From positions 97,574,015-97,638,014 of the forward strand of contig NC_057823.1 of the NCBI RefSeq assembly GCF_910594005.1: 64,000 nucleotides of DNA, given 5' to 3'. This document shows, piece after piece, positions 48,598 through 60,849 of this stretch (positions are counted from its first letter, which is position 1; each line of letters begins with the position of its first letter). This DNA comes from Cervus elaphus. Taxonomy: Eukaryota > Chordata > Mammalia > Artiodactyla > Cervidae. The translations under genes were made by a program, and so were the position numbers. Below the pieces are notes generated by a model that searched no databases, had not been told where the DNA came from, and worked only from the letters and a program-made list of their open reading frames with translations.

Positions 48598-48695
48598 ACT
48601 TTTTTGGGGGACATGCCACGTGTCTTTCGGGTTTTTAGTTCCCTGACCAGGGATTGAACCTGGGCCCTTTGCCTTGAAAGCTTCCAGAAAATTCC
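48598..48695 (-). mobile_element. CHR-type SINE fragment
   Basis: Reverse orientation: 'gacatgccacgtgtctttcg', 'gttccctgaccagggattga', 'acctgggccctttgc'. Confidence 0.65.
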
Positions 48696-48967
48696 CTTTA
48701 ATTGTCATTTAATATAAGCAATTTAAAGATTAAAATAGTTCATGTTCTATATGTAAAAAGGTTAAGAAGTTTGAAGATATCTTTTTTAAGTGACTAATGG
48801 CTGATAACTTTAAATGTATATACGGTGCTGTGAAAGTGTTGAATAACCAAGGACTGAATGTTTGTTTGTTAATGATAGATTTCTTAGAATGAAATGAATA
48901 TTTTATATGTATGGTTAACATAGTCTATTTCTAATCAGTAAGAATATGAGCTTTTTTTTTTTCCTTT

Positions 48968-50475
48968 GTTGTTGTTCAGTCGCTAAGCCCTGTCCAATTC
49001 TTTGCGACCCCATGAACTGCAGCACACCAGGCTTCTCTGTCCGTCACTATCTCTCTGAGTTTGCTCAAAGTCAGGTCCAATGAGTCAGTGATGCCATCTT
49101 ACCACCTCATCCTCTGTCATCCCCTTCTCTTCCTGCCTTCAATCTTTCCCAGCATCAGGGTCTTTTCCAATGAGTCAGCTCTTCACATCAAATGGCCAGC
49201 GTATTGGAGTTTCAGCTTCAGCATCAGTCCTTCCATTGAATATTCAGGGTTGATTTCCTTTAGGATTGACTGGTTTGGTCTCCATGCTGTCCAAGGGACT
49301 CAGTAGTCTTCTGCAGCACCACAGTTCAAAAGTGTCAGTTCTTTGGCACTCAGTCTTCTTTATGGTCCAACTCTCACATCCATCCATGCCTACTGGGAAA
49401 ACCATAGCTTTGACTATACAGACCTTTGTTGGCAAAGTGATGTCTCTGCTTTTTAATATACTGTCTAGGTTTGTCGTAACTATTCTAAGGAGCAAGCGTG
49501 TTTTCATTTCATGGCTGCAGTCACTGTCTGCATTGATTTTGGAGCCCAGGAAAATGAAATCTGATACTGTTTCTGCTTTTCCCCCATCTATTTGCATTAA
49601 GTGATAGGACCAGATGCCATGATCTTTTCTGAATGTTTTCTGAATGTTGAGTATTACGTCTGCTTTTTCACTCTCCTCTTTTACCTTCATCAAGAGGCTC
49701 TTTCATTCCTCTTCACTTTCTGCCATTAAAGTGATATCATCTGCATATCTGAGGTTGTTGATATTTTTCCTGGCAATCTTGACTCCAGCTTGTGATTCAT
49801 CCAACCCAGCATTTCTCATGATGTACTACTCTGCATATAAGTTAAATAAGCTGGGTGGCAATATACAGCCTTGATGTACTCCTGTGCCAATTTTGAACCA
49901 GTCAGTTCTTCCATGTCTCGTTCTAACTGTTGCTTCTTGTCCTATGTACAGGTTTCTCAGAAAGCAAGTAAGGTGGTCTCGTATTCCCATCTCTTTAAGA
50001 ATATTCCACAGTTTATTGTGATCCACACAGTCAAAGGCTTTAGCATAGTCAATGTAGCAGAAGTAGATGTTTTTCTGGAACTCTTTTGCTTTTTTGATGA
50101 TCCAGTGTATGTTGGCAATTTGATCTCTGGTTCCTCTGCCTTTTCTTAATCCAGCTTATACATCTGGAAGTTCTCATTTCATGTACTGCTGAAGCCTAGC
50201 TTGAAGGATTTTAAGAATAATCTTTCTGGCATGTGAAATGAGTGCAAATGTATGGTAATTTGACCATTCTTTGTGATTGGAATGAAAACTGACCTTTTCC
50301 AGTTCTGTGGCCACTGCTGAGTTTTCCAAATTTGCTGGCACAGTGAGTGCAGCACTTTAACAGCATCATCTTTTAGGATTTGAAATAGCTCAACTGGAAT
50401 TCCATCACCTCCACTAGGTTTTTTGGTAGTCATGCTTCCTAAGGCCCACTTGACTTCACACTCCAGGATGTCTGG
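48968..50475 (-). mobile_element. BovB LINE 3' half (left arm of an inverted copy)
   Basis: Antisense BovB runs from its 3' terminus at about 48968 to the start of RT at about 50475. Minus-strand pieces include RT palm sequence (50026-49826; DHNKLWNILKEMGI) and the C-terminal region (49693-49244; FIFLGSKINADSDCSHEMK). Confidence 0.92.
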
Positions 50476-50790
50476 TGGACAGCGGCTCCCCAATGGTGGA
50501 TCCACTCCGCAGTGGACAGCGACTCCTGGGGAGTGGATCAGCTCCAGGGGCAGCCAACCACAGCCATGAGACCAGGATGCTCTCCACTCCTGGGTGTCAT
50601 CCACCCTCAGCTTCAGCCTTTCGCAGACCCCCTTCCCAGCCACTCCACTTTGCCTTGACCCCTGGCCACACATTGACTGACACCTGATGGTCAGTGAAGA
50701 TTTAAACACTCAACGAGGACCAGCAATGGCATAGCTAGGGCACCAGGCATGTCATCCACCTATGTTGAGTGGCTGAAGAGCATGTCCCTG
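50476..50790. other. GC-richer segment between inverted BovB arms
   Basis: About 315 bp with internal near-repeats ('ggtggacagcggctcccca', 'gcagtggacagcgactcctg') that does not match the other BovB copies in this window. It may be an alternative BovB 5' leader or filler DNA at the inversion junction. Confidence 0.5.
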
Positions 50791-52300
50791 CTAGTTAGAG
50801 TCTGACAAACATGGTCTTCTGGAGAAGGGAATGGCAAGAAGCTTCAGTAGTCTTCCCCTGAACAGTATGAAAAAGCAAAAAGATATGACACTGAAGGTGA
50901 ACCCCCCAGGTCAGTAGGTGCCCAATATTCTACTGGGTTGGAGCAGAGAAATAACTACAGAAAGAACGAGGAGGCTGAGTCAAAGCAGAAATGATGCCCA
51001 GTTGTGGTTGTATTTGGTAGTGAAAGTAAAGTCTGCTGATGTAAAGAACAATACTGATAGGAACCTGAAATGTTAAGTCCATGAATCAAGGTAAACTGGG
51101 TTTGGTCAAACAGGAGATGGCAAGAGTGAACATCGACATTTTAGGAATCAGTGAACTAAAATAGATGGGAATGGGAGAATTTAATTCACATGACCATTAT
51201 ATCTACTACTGTGGGCAAGAATTCCTTAGAAGGAGTGAAATAGCCCTCATCGTCAACAGGAGAGTCCGAAATGCAGTATTTGGATGTAATCTCAAAAACA
51301 ACATAATGATCTCTGTTCATTTCTAAGGCAAACCATTCAATATCACAGTAATCCAAGTCTATGCCCCAACCACTATTGCTGAAGAAGTCGAAGTTGAATT
51401 AGTCTATGAAGACCTACAAGACCTCCAAAACTAACACCAAAAAAAAAAAAAAAAAAAGATGTCCTTTCCATCACAGGGGACTAGAATGCAAAAGTAGGAA
51501 GTCAAGAGATACCTGGAATAACAGGCAAGTTTGGCCTTGGAGTACAAAATGAAGCAGGGCAAAGGCTAACAGTTTTGCCAAGAAAATTCACTGATCATAG
51601 CAAACACCCTCTTCCAACAACACAAGAGATAACTCTACCCATGGACATCATCAGATGGTCTGTACTGCAATCAGATTGATTATATTCTTTGCAGCCAAAG
51701 ATGGAGAGACTCTTATCAGTTCAGTTCAGTCACTCAGTCATGTGCAACTCTTTGTGACCCCATGAGTTGCAGCACGCCAGGCTTCCCTGTCCATCACTAG
51801 CTCCTGGAGCTTGCTGAAACTCATGTCCTTTGACTTGGTGATGCCATCCAACCACCTCATTCTCTGTCATCCCCTTCTCCTCCTGCCTTCAATCTTTCCT
51901 AGCATCAGGGTCTTTTGCAATGAGTCAGTTCTTTGCATCAGATGGCCAAAGTATTGGAGCTTCAGCTTCAGTATCAGTCGTTCCAATGAATATTCAGGAC
52001 TGATTTCCTTTAGGATTGACTGGTTTGATCTCCTTGCAGTCCAAGGGACTGTCTATACAAGGGAGAGGCTATATATAGTCAGCAAAAGCAAGACTGGGAG
52101 CTGACTGTTACTCAGATCCTTGCAAAACTCATGCTCAAATTGAAGAAATTAGGGAAAACCACCAGGTCATTCAGGTATGACCTAAATCAAATCCCTTATG
52201 ATTATACAGTGGAGGTGATGAATAGATTCAAGGCACTAGATCTGGTAGACAGAGTACCAAAAGAACTATGGATGGAGTATGTTGATAATACACTTGCTCT
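50790..52300 (+). mobile_element. BovB LINE 5' half (right arm of an inverted copy), interrupted
   Basis: Sense BovB resumes at 'tctgacaaacatggtcttct' and follows the endonuclease half ('atgaatcaaggtaaactggg', 'ctactactgtgggcaagaat', 'ggagtacaaaatgaagcagg') to 'ctatggatggagtatgttga'. Many stops are present. A poly-A expansion lies at 51439-51457. Confidence 0.9.
51716..52056 (-). mobile_element. BovB LINE 3' end nested in another BovB
   Basis: A 5'-truncated antisense 3' end interrupts the host BovB after 'gcagccaaagatggagagac'; the host continues at 'tagtcagcaaaagcaagact'. GGAGAG-CT-TAT-like sequence on both sides suggests a degraded target duplication. Confidence 0.85.
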
Positions 52301-53240
52301 AAATAATATAATGGCCCATGTTCCCCTTGTAAAATACTTTTCTTTTTCTATGTGAAACAAATTTATTACTCCACAGTAGATGTTTACAGTGCTCTCATGT
52401 TCACTCCACATAAAATTTCAGATAATGTTTGATACTTTCCTCCTCTTACTATAGATTCACTGTGTCTTTTCTCATCCAGATTTCAAATGTCATCTGACAC
52501 ATATATTGGTGGAGTGTTTCCAGTACCTTCCACAACCAGTTAATTTTTATATATTCTAGATACACACATTGACTAATTTTTTCACTACAGAGAAGTGTCC
52601 ACATGAGGGGAAAATGGTGGCTGAAATCCAGCCTGTGTGCACTCACTGTGTAGTCTGGATTTTGCTTCCAAGAAGAAAGGGCACATTTTGTCATTCATAC
52701 AAGGTTGCAGTATGTATTTGTGGTGGACAAGATTGGAGAGGGAAATAAAAACAGCACCCAGTTCAGCAAAAACAGCCCTAGAAGAAGGTTATAGAATATT
52801 AATATATAATCAATTTCAAATAAGGTTTTTGGAGCACGCACTGAGTGTCAGGCACTGAGATCACAGGAATGAAGTAATCGGTGGGCCCGTAATGAGTAGG
52901 AGAACCACAGACCTGTGCATAGGGCTACCCCAGTTCATATCTGTTTTCTCATCATCCCATCTGATTAGTGTCTACTTTCACTCTCAAGTGTATAATAATT
53001 TGGACAGCAAATTATGTAGTCACCTAAAAAAAGGGAAAAAATCCACTCTAGACTCAGTGGCAAAGTCACGAGTAAGTGAGAAAGTGTGATCTTTTCTGGT
53101 TTGGCATGACAGGGAAGTTGGTGGGGCGTAAATGGCACGAGGTAGAAATATGACTGAAGTGATAGGGAGTCTGAGCCAGTGACGGGCCTGATACACTACT
53201 TTTAAAGAGTTTATGTGTCTTGAAGGCAGTGGGGACTCAT
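52300..53240. other. Intergenic, no gene seen
   Basis: AT-rich unique-looking sequence; no repeat family recognised and no supported coding region. Confidence 0.5.
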
Positions 53241-53242
53241 GC

Positions 53243-53697
53243 TATCAGTCAGTTCAGTCTCTCAGTCATGTCCAACTCTCTGCAATCCCATGGTCTGCAG
53301 CACGCCAGGCCTCCCTGTCCATCACCAACTCCTGGAGCTTACTCACACTCATGTCCATTGAGTCGGTGATGCCATCCAACCATCTCATCCCCTGTCGTCC
53401 CCTTCTCCTCACGCCTTCAATCTTTCCCAGCATCAGGGTCTTTTCCAATGAGTCAGTTCTTCCCATTAGGTGGCCAAAGCACTGGAGTTTCAGCTTCAGC
53501 ATCCGTCCTTCCAATGAACACTCAGGATTAATCTCCTTTAGGATGGACTGGTTGGATCTCCTTGCAGCCCAAGGGACTCTCAAGAGTCTTCTCCAACACC
53601 ACAGTTCAAAAGCATCAATTCTTCAGTGCTAAGCTTTCTTTATAGTCCAACTCTCACATCCATACATGACTACTGGAAAAACCATAGCTTTGACTGT
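53243..53697 (-). mobile_element. BovB LINE 3' end (5'-truncated)
   Basis: An antisense terminal 450 bp of BovB, well preserved (minus frame 53583-53266 shows the C-terminal region, for example KLKLQCFGHLMGRTDSLEK). Confidence 0.9.
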
Positions 53698-53699
53698 GG

Positions 53700-54460
53700 T
53701 GGTTTGGAAGCAGACAAATGATAAGATCGGATCTGTTCAGTGTTGAGAGAGCAAAAGTACATTTCCCGGCCAACTATTCTCCATGTTCCGCCCCCACATG
53801 CAGGGTGAGAGAGAAAGAGATGAGAGTCATGTCCTTTCTGAATGTAAACACACTCATAACTGAGCTCCACTTAATCTTTAAAGCCACTCTGACTCCTTGG
53901 AATGAATAACAGACCCTCTCCTTTCCATCCGTAAGAATGCTGCTGTCACTGGCATGTTGAATCGCTAAATGCTCACAGGTGGTAAAACTACTCTAATACA
54001 ACATACATTTCTGCTCCTATAAGTTGAATTGTGTGTTTTAGAGATTACATGTTTGTTCTTAAGCCTATTGATGCCACTTGTACTAGTTATCACAATTATG
54101 GAATTGAAAAAAATTGTGTAAACTGATGATCTAAGAAGGCAAATCGTTCTTTCCATGAAGTTTTTGTGGAATGCTTTTTGAAAACTGAAGGCAGCTGACT
54201 AAAAATATTCAGATAAGTGAGGCATAGAGGAAACAACTTAAAAAAAAATAGCATAAGCATTCAGAAGGTTCTGTGCTCAGTTAGCTTTTTGACATACGGT
54301 ATACCTGAAGCCATGTTAATATACTGTAGTAAAGAGACAGTGTGAGGCTGGTACCTGTAGTTAGGGCTGGCTACTTGGTTGGGCTTGCTGCTCATTCTCC
54401 AGGATTCATCCAGGTTTTGCAGGAGACAGACAGGTGAATTAAGTAGAGTTATGACAGGAA
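53700..54460. other. Intergenic, no gene seen
   Basis: AT-rich, no recognised repeat and no supported frame. Confidence 0.45.
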
Positions 54461-54462
54461 CC

Positions 54463-54672
54463 ACTTCCCAGGTGGATCTGAGTCAAGACTCCACCTGCCA
54501 ATGCAGGAGACATGGGTTTGATCACTGGGTTGGGAAGATCCTGTGGAGAAGGAAATGGGCAATCCACTCCAGTATTCTTGTCTAGAGAATCCCATGGACA
54601 GGGGAGCTTGGGGGGTTACAGTCTATAAGGTCGCAAAAGGGTCGGACATGACTGAGCGACTGAGCATGCATG
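54463..54672 (+). mobile_element. Bov-tA SINE
   Basis: 'cacttcccaggtggatctga' to 'tgactgagcgactgagcatg'. Confidence 0.88.
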
Positions 54673-54687
54673 CCTGCTAGAGACCAT

Positions 54688-55415
54688 GTATTAGTCAGGA
54701 TTCTCCAGAGAAACACAACCAACAGCATATCTACACACAGAGATTTCTTATAAGGAATTGGCTCATGCAGTTGTAAAGACTGAGGTGTGCCAAGACCTGC
54801 AGTTGGCAAGCTGGAGACCCAGGATGGCCCTTGGTATAGCTCCAGTTCATGACCCAAGACCTGATAACCAGGAATGCTGATGGTGTAAGTGCTAATTCGA
54901 GTCTGAGTCTGAAGGCAGGAGAAGACTGATGTCCCAGCTCAAAGACAGTCTGGCCGAGAGAGCAAATTCCCCCTTACTCAGCCTATGTGCTCTATCAGGA
55001 TTTGTGCTCATCAAACTTCAACAGATTGGATGAGGCTCACCCACATTATGTGGGCTTCCCTGGCAACTCAGACAGTAAACAGGCCACCTGTGATGCAGGA
55101 GATTCGAGTTCATCCCCTGGATCAGGAATACCCCGTAGAGAAGGGAATTGCAACCCACACCAGTATTCTTGCCGGGAGAATTCCATGGACAGAGGAGCTT
55201 CGCGGGCTACAGTCCATGGCATCACATAGAGTTGGACACGACTGAGCAACTAACACACACACACACACATTGGGAAGGCATTTTGCTCAGTCAACCAATT
55301 CAAATGCTAATCTCATTCAGAAATGCTCTCATAGACACACCCAGAGTGTTTAACCGAATATTTGGGCACCCTGTGACCCAGTCAAGTTGACACATAAAAT
55401 TAAGCATCACAGACA
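54688..55415 (+). repeat. Old LTR-like mammalian repeat, split by a SINE
   Basis: It begins 'gtattagtcaggattctcca' and ends 'cataaaattaagcatcacag', with 'ataaggaattggctcatgca' and 'gaatatttgggcaccctgtg' inside, a well-known interspersed mammalian sequence I cannot name with certainty. The SINE at 55051-55269 splits it. Confidence 0.55.
55051..55269 (+). mobile_element. Bov-tA SINE with (CA)n tail
   Basis: 'gggcttccctggcaactcag' to 'gactgagcaactaacacaca', with a CA microsatellite tail at 55251-55269, nested in the LTR-like repeat. Confidence 0.9.
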
Positions 55416-55439
55416 ACCCTTGTGATTTTTTAAGAGTAG

Positions 55440-58400
55440 GACTCATCTTAGCCATCCCCACCTAAAATATGATATGTTGCTTTCAGTTTATTTTGTCTCA
55501 AGTGGGCTGGGTATCAGTTTCCCAGACTTCTGCTTGGCCTTCTCCCACTATAATAGCTCTTACTTCAGGAGCTAAAACCCAGTGTGGGGATTCTGCCAAC
55601 TGCCAAGTGTGTCAATCACAACTGTAACCTTCAGGGATGGAGGAAATGACCTCTAGCTGTTTCTATGGACCCAGATACCCACTGTGAGCCAGGATTTGGC
55701 CAGGACTACATTTAGTACCTGGCCTCTAAGTGTTTCTTAACGGGGAGGCCAAGGCCAGAGATACTCTGGATCTCTAAGTATCCATGTCAACTCAGACCCT
55801 GTGTCTGATTTTCCCTGAACTGTCTGGATATTCCCTTTTCCTCGGGATGCAATCACCAAAAAAAAAAAAAAAAAAGGCCTAGATGCCTTTAGGGAAGGAC
55901 CAGAAGAATCATTACAATATACACTTGCCATAGTGTGTGGGGTGCTTTCCTCCAGTACCTGCCACCTCCACAGTCAACAGGTTCTGGGTCTGAAAATTGG
56001 CTCGGATCTGGGAGCTGGGCAAGAGATTGTGGCCTTTTTTATTTTTGTGACCGCCCTCACTCTCCTCACTCACTCTTACTGTCTTTGATTATGTATGGTA
56101 GACATAATCTTGCTGCCTGCCCATCTGTTTTTCTCTTAGTAACACTGGGTTCTATAAAACTCCTCAGCCAGTTCCAGGTCAAGCTCCCTTAGCTGTCACT
56201 CCAGTTTGGCTAGTCATTAGGAGGGCTTCCCAGGTGGCGCTGGTGGTCAAGAATCTCATTCTTGCCGGGAGAACTCCGTGGATAGGGAGGCACCTGGCGG
56301 GCTACGGTCCATGGGGTCACAAAGAGTTGGACACTACTGAAGTGACTCAGCACGCATGCACACATGATGATTGTGACTATCCTGATTCTTGGCATTTTGT
56401 TCTGCCTCCTGGTCTACTATGCTTCTAGGCTCCATCATTCCCATTGCAACTGAATACACCAAGCCTGTGAATAGCATCGCCTGCTGTGAGCCTTGGCCCT
56501 CAGAGGTGAGCTGTCACTGAGCCTCCTAGTGAGGGAGTAACGCTCTTAGGAGGGCACTCCTGATGACCTTGGTGAATGGTGTACCCTCTGGCCCCTCTCA
56601 TGGAATATAGTCTCCTGTGGGCTCCTGGCCTCCCATGATCTATGCACTCCAATCTGCCCACTTCCCTAAACTCTTTAATCCCACCTTCTGTTGTCTGCAA
56701 TTCAGGTATTTCAGCATCTCAGCACAGTTACTTTCTCCAGACTTCTAGAAACCATCTTAATGGGAAGTTGGCCCTATCCTTTGGTGCCAGGGTATTAAAC
56801 CCTTTATCCCCAAAATGCCTCCAAGTCAATATATTCACCCTTATCCAGTCTCACCTAGCTCTCTTGATCAAGGACCCTCAAAGTCCAGTCCCCAATGCTC
56901 CCCTGTTTCCTGCCAGCATAAGCTGGCAAATTCTTGCTGCTATTTCAGAGTGTGGATCAGACCTGGCACATGCCCATGTGTCTTGTGCTGTAGCTTGCCG
57001 CTAGTTGTTGGTACAGCAGCCCTGAGAGGAGGTGAGATAGGTTTCTGGGGGGCTTTGTGTTGTTTTGCTCAGAAGCACTCACTGCAGTGGCTTAGGGGGA
57101 GTGCTCGCTTTTAATAAGCACTGTGAGTGACCTTTGCAGATGCCAGTGTTCTGAGGAGTCTCAGGAGCAGAATCTTTGAGGACGTCTGCACAGTTGTCCC
57201 CGTTCTCTGTGTCAGGATCTCAAGTTTTCCGACAAGTTATCTATCCTTGGCTTTAATGACGTTTAAAGCATCTAGATGATTAAACTCTGAGTTCGGTGTT
57301 CAAGCTGTTTCTGTTTTCCCAGAGATAAGGAAAAGGGCTTCTTTGGAAGCTACTAAAGAAGCCATTTGGCAATGAGTTTTCACTTGTTTATTAAGCACTT
57401 TCAGGTTTTTCATTAACTTTCTGTAGGCTTCAGTGCAAGTTAGTAATGGCCAGCCAATAATAGCTTGTATCCATTGTTCCATACACATACACAAACTTTT
57501 GAATTGCCTGCATTTTTCCCCACCCAAAGCATTCCTCTGTATCAGAATGGTCTCACATGTCATAAATGGTGAGAGTTTTAGTAATCAGGCCTCCACATTC
57601 TGCCAGGGACTATCTCTGCCCCAAATACCATATGGGATGAGGTTCATTGATAGCGGGGTGGTTCTGGTCTAGCCCAACCCCTGTCTTACTGCTTGATTTT
57701 CTTGGAGTACTCCTTTTACCCACAGTGTCACTTTGGGTGTTCCAAGAGACCGAAGATGACGTGAAGTTAGGAGCAGAAGTCTCTTGGGAGAAAAAAAAGA
57801 GGGAGAGAGCAGGAATGGGGAAAAGCTTCAGATTGTGAAACAGAAATGACAAAAGCTCAGTCAACACGGTGTGGGGCTCTGGAGCAAACATTCCCTGTCA
57901 TGGAAATCCTACACTGGGCAGAAATGGCTCAGCCTCAGGACCACTGCCCTGCTCAGTTGTTGACCGAGAGCCTGCGAGGCAGGAGATCGCCTCAGCTGGA
58001 AGGCTCTGGCAGATGTTAAAAGTGCTGCATGTGGAGGCAGTCAGCTTATTAGCATCATTGCAGCGGAATGGCGAAGTCATGTCTTGAAGGGAGATCTGCG
58101 TAGTTCATGCCCATGGCTGCCCTAGCCTGAGAAGGCTCAGGGGTACCAGTGACTGTAGCAGGAGAACTTGAGCAGGGGAATGGGCCTTCAGGGAGGCTGC
58201 TTAAAAGCTGCTAAAGAAGCAATGAAATAATGCTAGATCTCCTCATCTCCTTATCAGTTGGCAAAGGCCAGCTGCAGACTGAAGTTTCCTTGGAACATAG
58301 CCATGCCCATGTGTTTACACATTATTTATTGCTGCTTTCTTGCGATGACAGAGTTGAACAAATCGAAAATATTTATCACCTGGCCACACACAGAAAAGTT

Positions 58401-58660
58401 TGCTGACTCCTGACCTCTGTTCTTAAGTTTATTTACATCTGTGTATTCCTGTGGTAGAAATACTATAAAAAGCTGTGTTGCTGCCTATCTCTTCCCAACT
58501 CTGCACTCATAGGGATCACACTGGTAGCTTGACCCTGGCTGAGACAGGAGACTTTTAAACCAAAGAAATAAATATATGCTACAATTCAGGGCATTTTCTT
58601 TTTTTTTTTTTTCCTGTGAGCTGCTTGTTAAACATTTACCAGCAGCAATTTTTGCTGCAT
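55440..58660. other. Possible decayed endogenous retrovirus-like internal sequence; no host gene seen
   Basis: Less AT-rich than its surroundings, with many short frames and no long one. A segment at about 55712-55785 ('acctggcctctaagtgtttc', 'agatactctggatctctaag') recurs at about 58998-59085, just past a MaLR-type LTR, which suggests an old retroelement interior. No catalytic motif survives that I could identify. Near 58325-58415 ('ttgaacaaatcgaaaatatt', 'gtttgctgactcctgacc') an old DNA transposon fragment is likely. Confidence 0.3.
56224..56352 (+). mobile_element. Bov-tA SINE, internally deleted
   Basis: The 5' end 'gggcttcccaggtggcgctg' joins directly to the 3' half 'attcttgccgggagaactcc'; the middle is missing. 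Confidence 0.85.
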
Positions 58661-58667
58661 GGTGAGT

Positions 58668-58990
58668 ACTGTGGACTCGACTGTGTCCTGTCAAAATTCA
58701 TATCCTGAAGTCGTGATGCCCAGGACTTCAGAATGTGGCTACCTTTGGAGATACGATCTTTAAAGACGTAATTCACTTAAAGTGAGATCATTCCAAAATA
58801 ACTGGTATCCTTAAAAGAAGACACTTGGAAACAGACAGGTACAGAGGCAAGATCATGTGAAGACCCCTAGGAGAGAGGCTTCAGAAGAAATCAAGCCCGC
58901 GGACACCTAGATCTCGAGCTCCTAGCATCAGAGGACTCTGGGAAAATAAATTTCTTTTGTCTAAGCCACCCAGTCTGTGGCCCTGTCTGT
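58668..58990 (+). mobile_element. MaLR-type LTR (MLT1/MST-like)
   Basis: 'ctgtggactcgactgtgtcc', 'tcaaaattcatatcctgaag', 'agaagacacttggaaacaga', 'aataaatttcttttgtctaa' and 'gccacccagtctgtggccc' give the order of an ERVL-MaLR LTR, including its poly-A signal. Confidence 0.7.
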
Positions 58991-59705
58991 GGCACATTTA
59001 TTACCTGGCCTCTAAATGTGTCTACTCTTACTCGGGAGAGTAAGATGATACTCTGGATCTCCAAGTGTAGATGTCAACTCAGCCCTAAAATATGGTAAGT
59101 GACCCAAGAAAGCATCAAAGTACCTACAGGAGTAATTTATTGAAATGACTTTCAAAGAGCTTTGATCTAGTGTCTACACCCCACTCTTTTTACTCCCAGC
59201 ACATTTTGGTGACACTTAAATATATTGGGTACTCTAGCACCAAGGCAGCCTTTCATACTCCTTGAAGGTCAGTTACCTTAGGGAATAAGAAAATATTTGC
59301 TATACTAGTAGTAGTATACAGTACTAGAATATGTATTTGAATAGCCTCTTTAGAAAAGCATCTTTATTACTTCTTTAGTCATTATTTGACTTCAAACATT
59401 TTATAAGTAACTTTATTTTTAAGAATGAAGTACTCAAGGGAAAGTGCTATTCTATTTTCAATTCAGATCAATATTACAGAAACTATAGTCAGAAATACAT
59501 TTTTGAATGTAGACAGATTTGCATTCAGTTAATAGTCATCTACCCGTATGCGGGGTTTTTTCTTTTTCCTGTCATTTCAGTACCTGAACTTGAGATCAGT
59601 AAATAGAAAATGCTTTCTTTTGGGGGACTCAAGCATGTTCTATATATTTTAAAAATTCTACTTGCATGAAAAAGGAACAATTCCTAAAACATAATACCAT
59701 GTGCT

Positions 59706-59916
59706 AAGCCTTCCCTGCTGGCTCAGATGGTAAAGAATCTGCCTGCAATGCAGGAGACTCGAGTTCAATCCATGGGTCAGGAAGATCCCCTGGAGAAGGG
59801 AATGGCAACCCTCTCCAGTATTCTTACCTGGGAAATCTCATAGACAGAGGAGTTTGGCGGGCTACAGTCCATGGGGTCACAAAGAGTCAGACATGACTGA
59901 GGGACTAAAACTAAGA
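59706..59916 (+). mobile_element. Bov-tA SINE
   Basis: 'gccttccctgctggctcaga' to 'acatgactgagggactaaaa'. Confidence 0.92.
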
Positions 59917-60239
59917 AACCAGTGAACTGTTTAGGTGTTGATGAGCAGTTTTCGAGGCAGGATGTTTAAACTGTGTTTGCAGTGTTAAGTACATACCTTC
60001 TCTGGAAACTGGAGTAGTTTAGCAAATTCCAAAAATTTTATTAATAGATGTATTCTTTTTTTTTTTTTTTTAGCAGTGAAACTACTTTAAAATGAAAACT
60101 TGGTTAGAATCTTAAAAGTCAAAGACGTTAGAATAAGTTAGAGAGAGATACAGAGGCTCTTCTCAGCTACCCCTCCATCATCCTAGAAGTGTTGTAGGTT
60201 TCTCCAAAAATCCTGGAGAAATACAGTTTGCAAATTATT

Positions 60240-60415
60240 GTAGAGGAAGAAGCAGTAAGTAAGAATCTTAAAGCTTTTCTCTGAGTTTGTGACTTTAAGT
60301 TGGACACTAACTCTCTTATGGTCTTTGTTCTCCTGATTTGTACAATGGAGATTTAAGATATAAATGATCTCTAAGGCATCACCCAATTCTAAAATTCTAT
60401 GATCTCCTGTTCTCC
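60240..60415 (+). repeat. MIR-like SINE
   Basis: 'gactttaagttggacactaa', 'ctcctgatttgtacaatgga' and 'gatctctaaggcatcaccca' follow MIR order. Confidence 0.55.
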
Positions 60416-60729
60416 CTAGTAACAAATCATTTCTTATCTGTCTAGCCAATACCAGAGGTTCAATCTGTATTTATAAGCTGGTGAGGCTATGCAAAGGTGA
60501 AACAATTTTTGACTCTGTACATTGTATTGTTTTTAATTTTGGAAGCATATTCCATTTTCCACATTGGCTCTGTTCATCTCTGGTCAGGAACCAATGATTA
60601 TTCCAACATTGCCTGGTTTATCCGGCATGGCCTTGAAATGAAATAATTTGAAAATTCTGACTTCTAGTACATGAATATCAAATTAAACAAGGACTTGATA
60701 AATAGTAGACTTTCAGCTTGATACATAGC

Positions 60730-60845
60730 TGCTATCCCTTGGGGCTAAAAACCACTGAATTGTATACACTTTTAAAGAGTGAATTTTATGGTATGTGAGT
60801 TATACCTCATTTTTTTAAAAGTTGTTGAATTAATAAAATAGTTGT
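60730..60845 (+). repeat. Old L1 3' end
   Basis: 'accactgaattgtatacact', 'agtgaattttatggtatgtg', 'agttatacctcattttttta' is the L1M 3' terminus. Confidence 0.65.
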
Positions 60846-60849
60846 ATTT

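Noticed and set aside
7189..59916. tRNA-like boxes in many places ('ggttcgatccctggg')
   Set aside because: These are B-box sequences within tRNA-derived SINEs, not tRNA genes.
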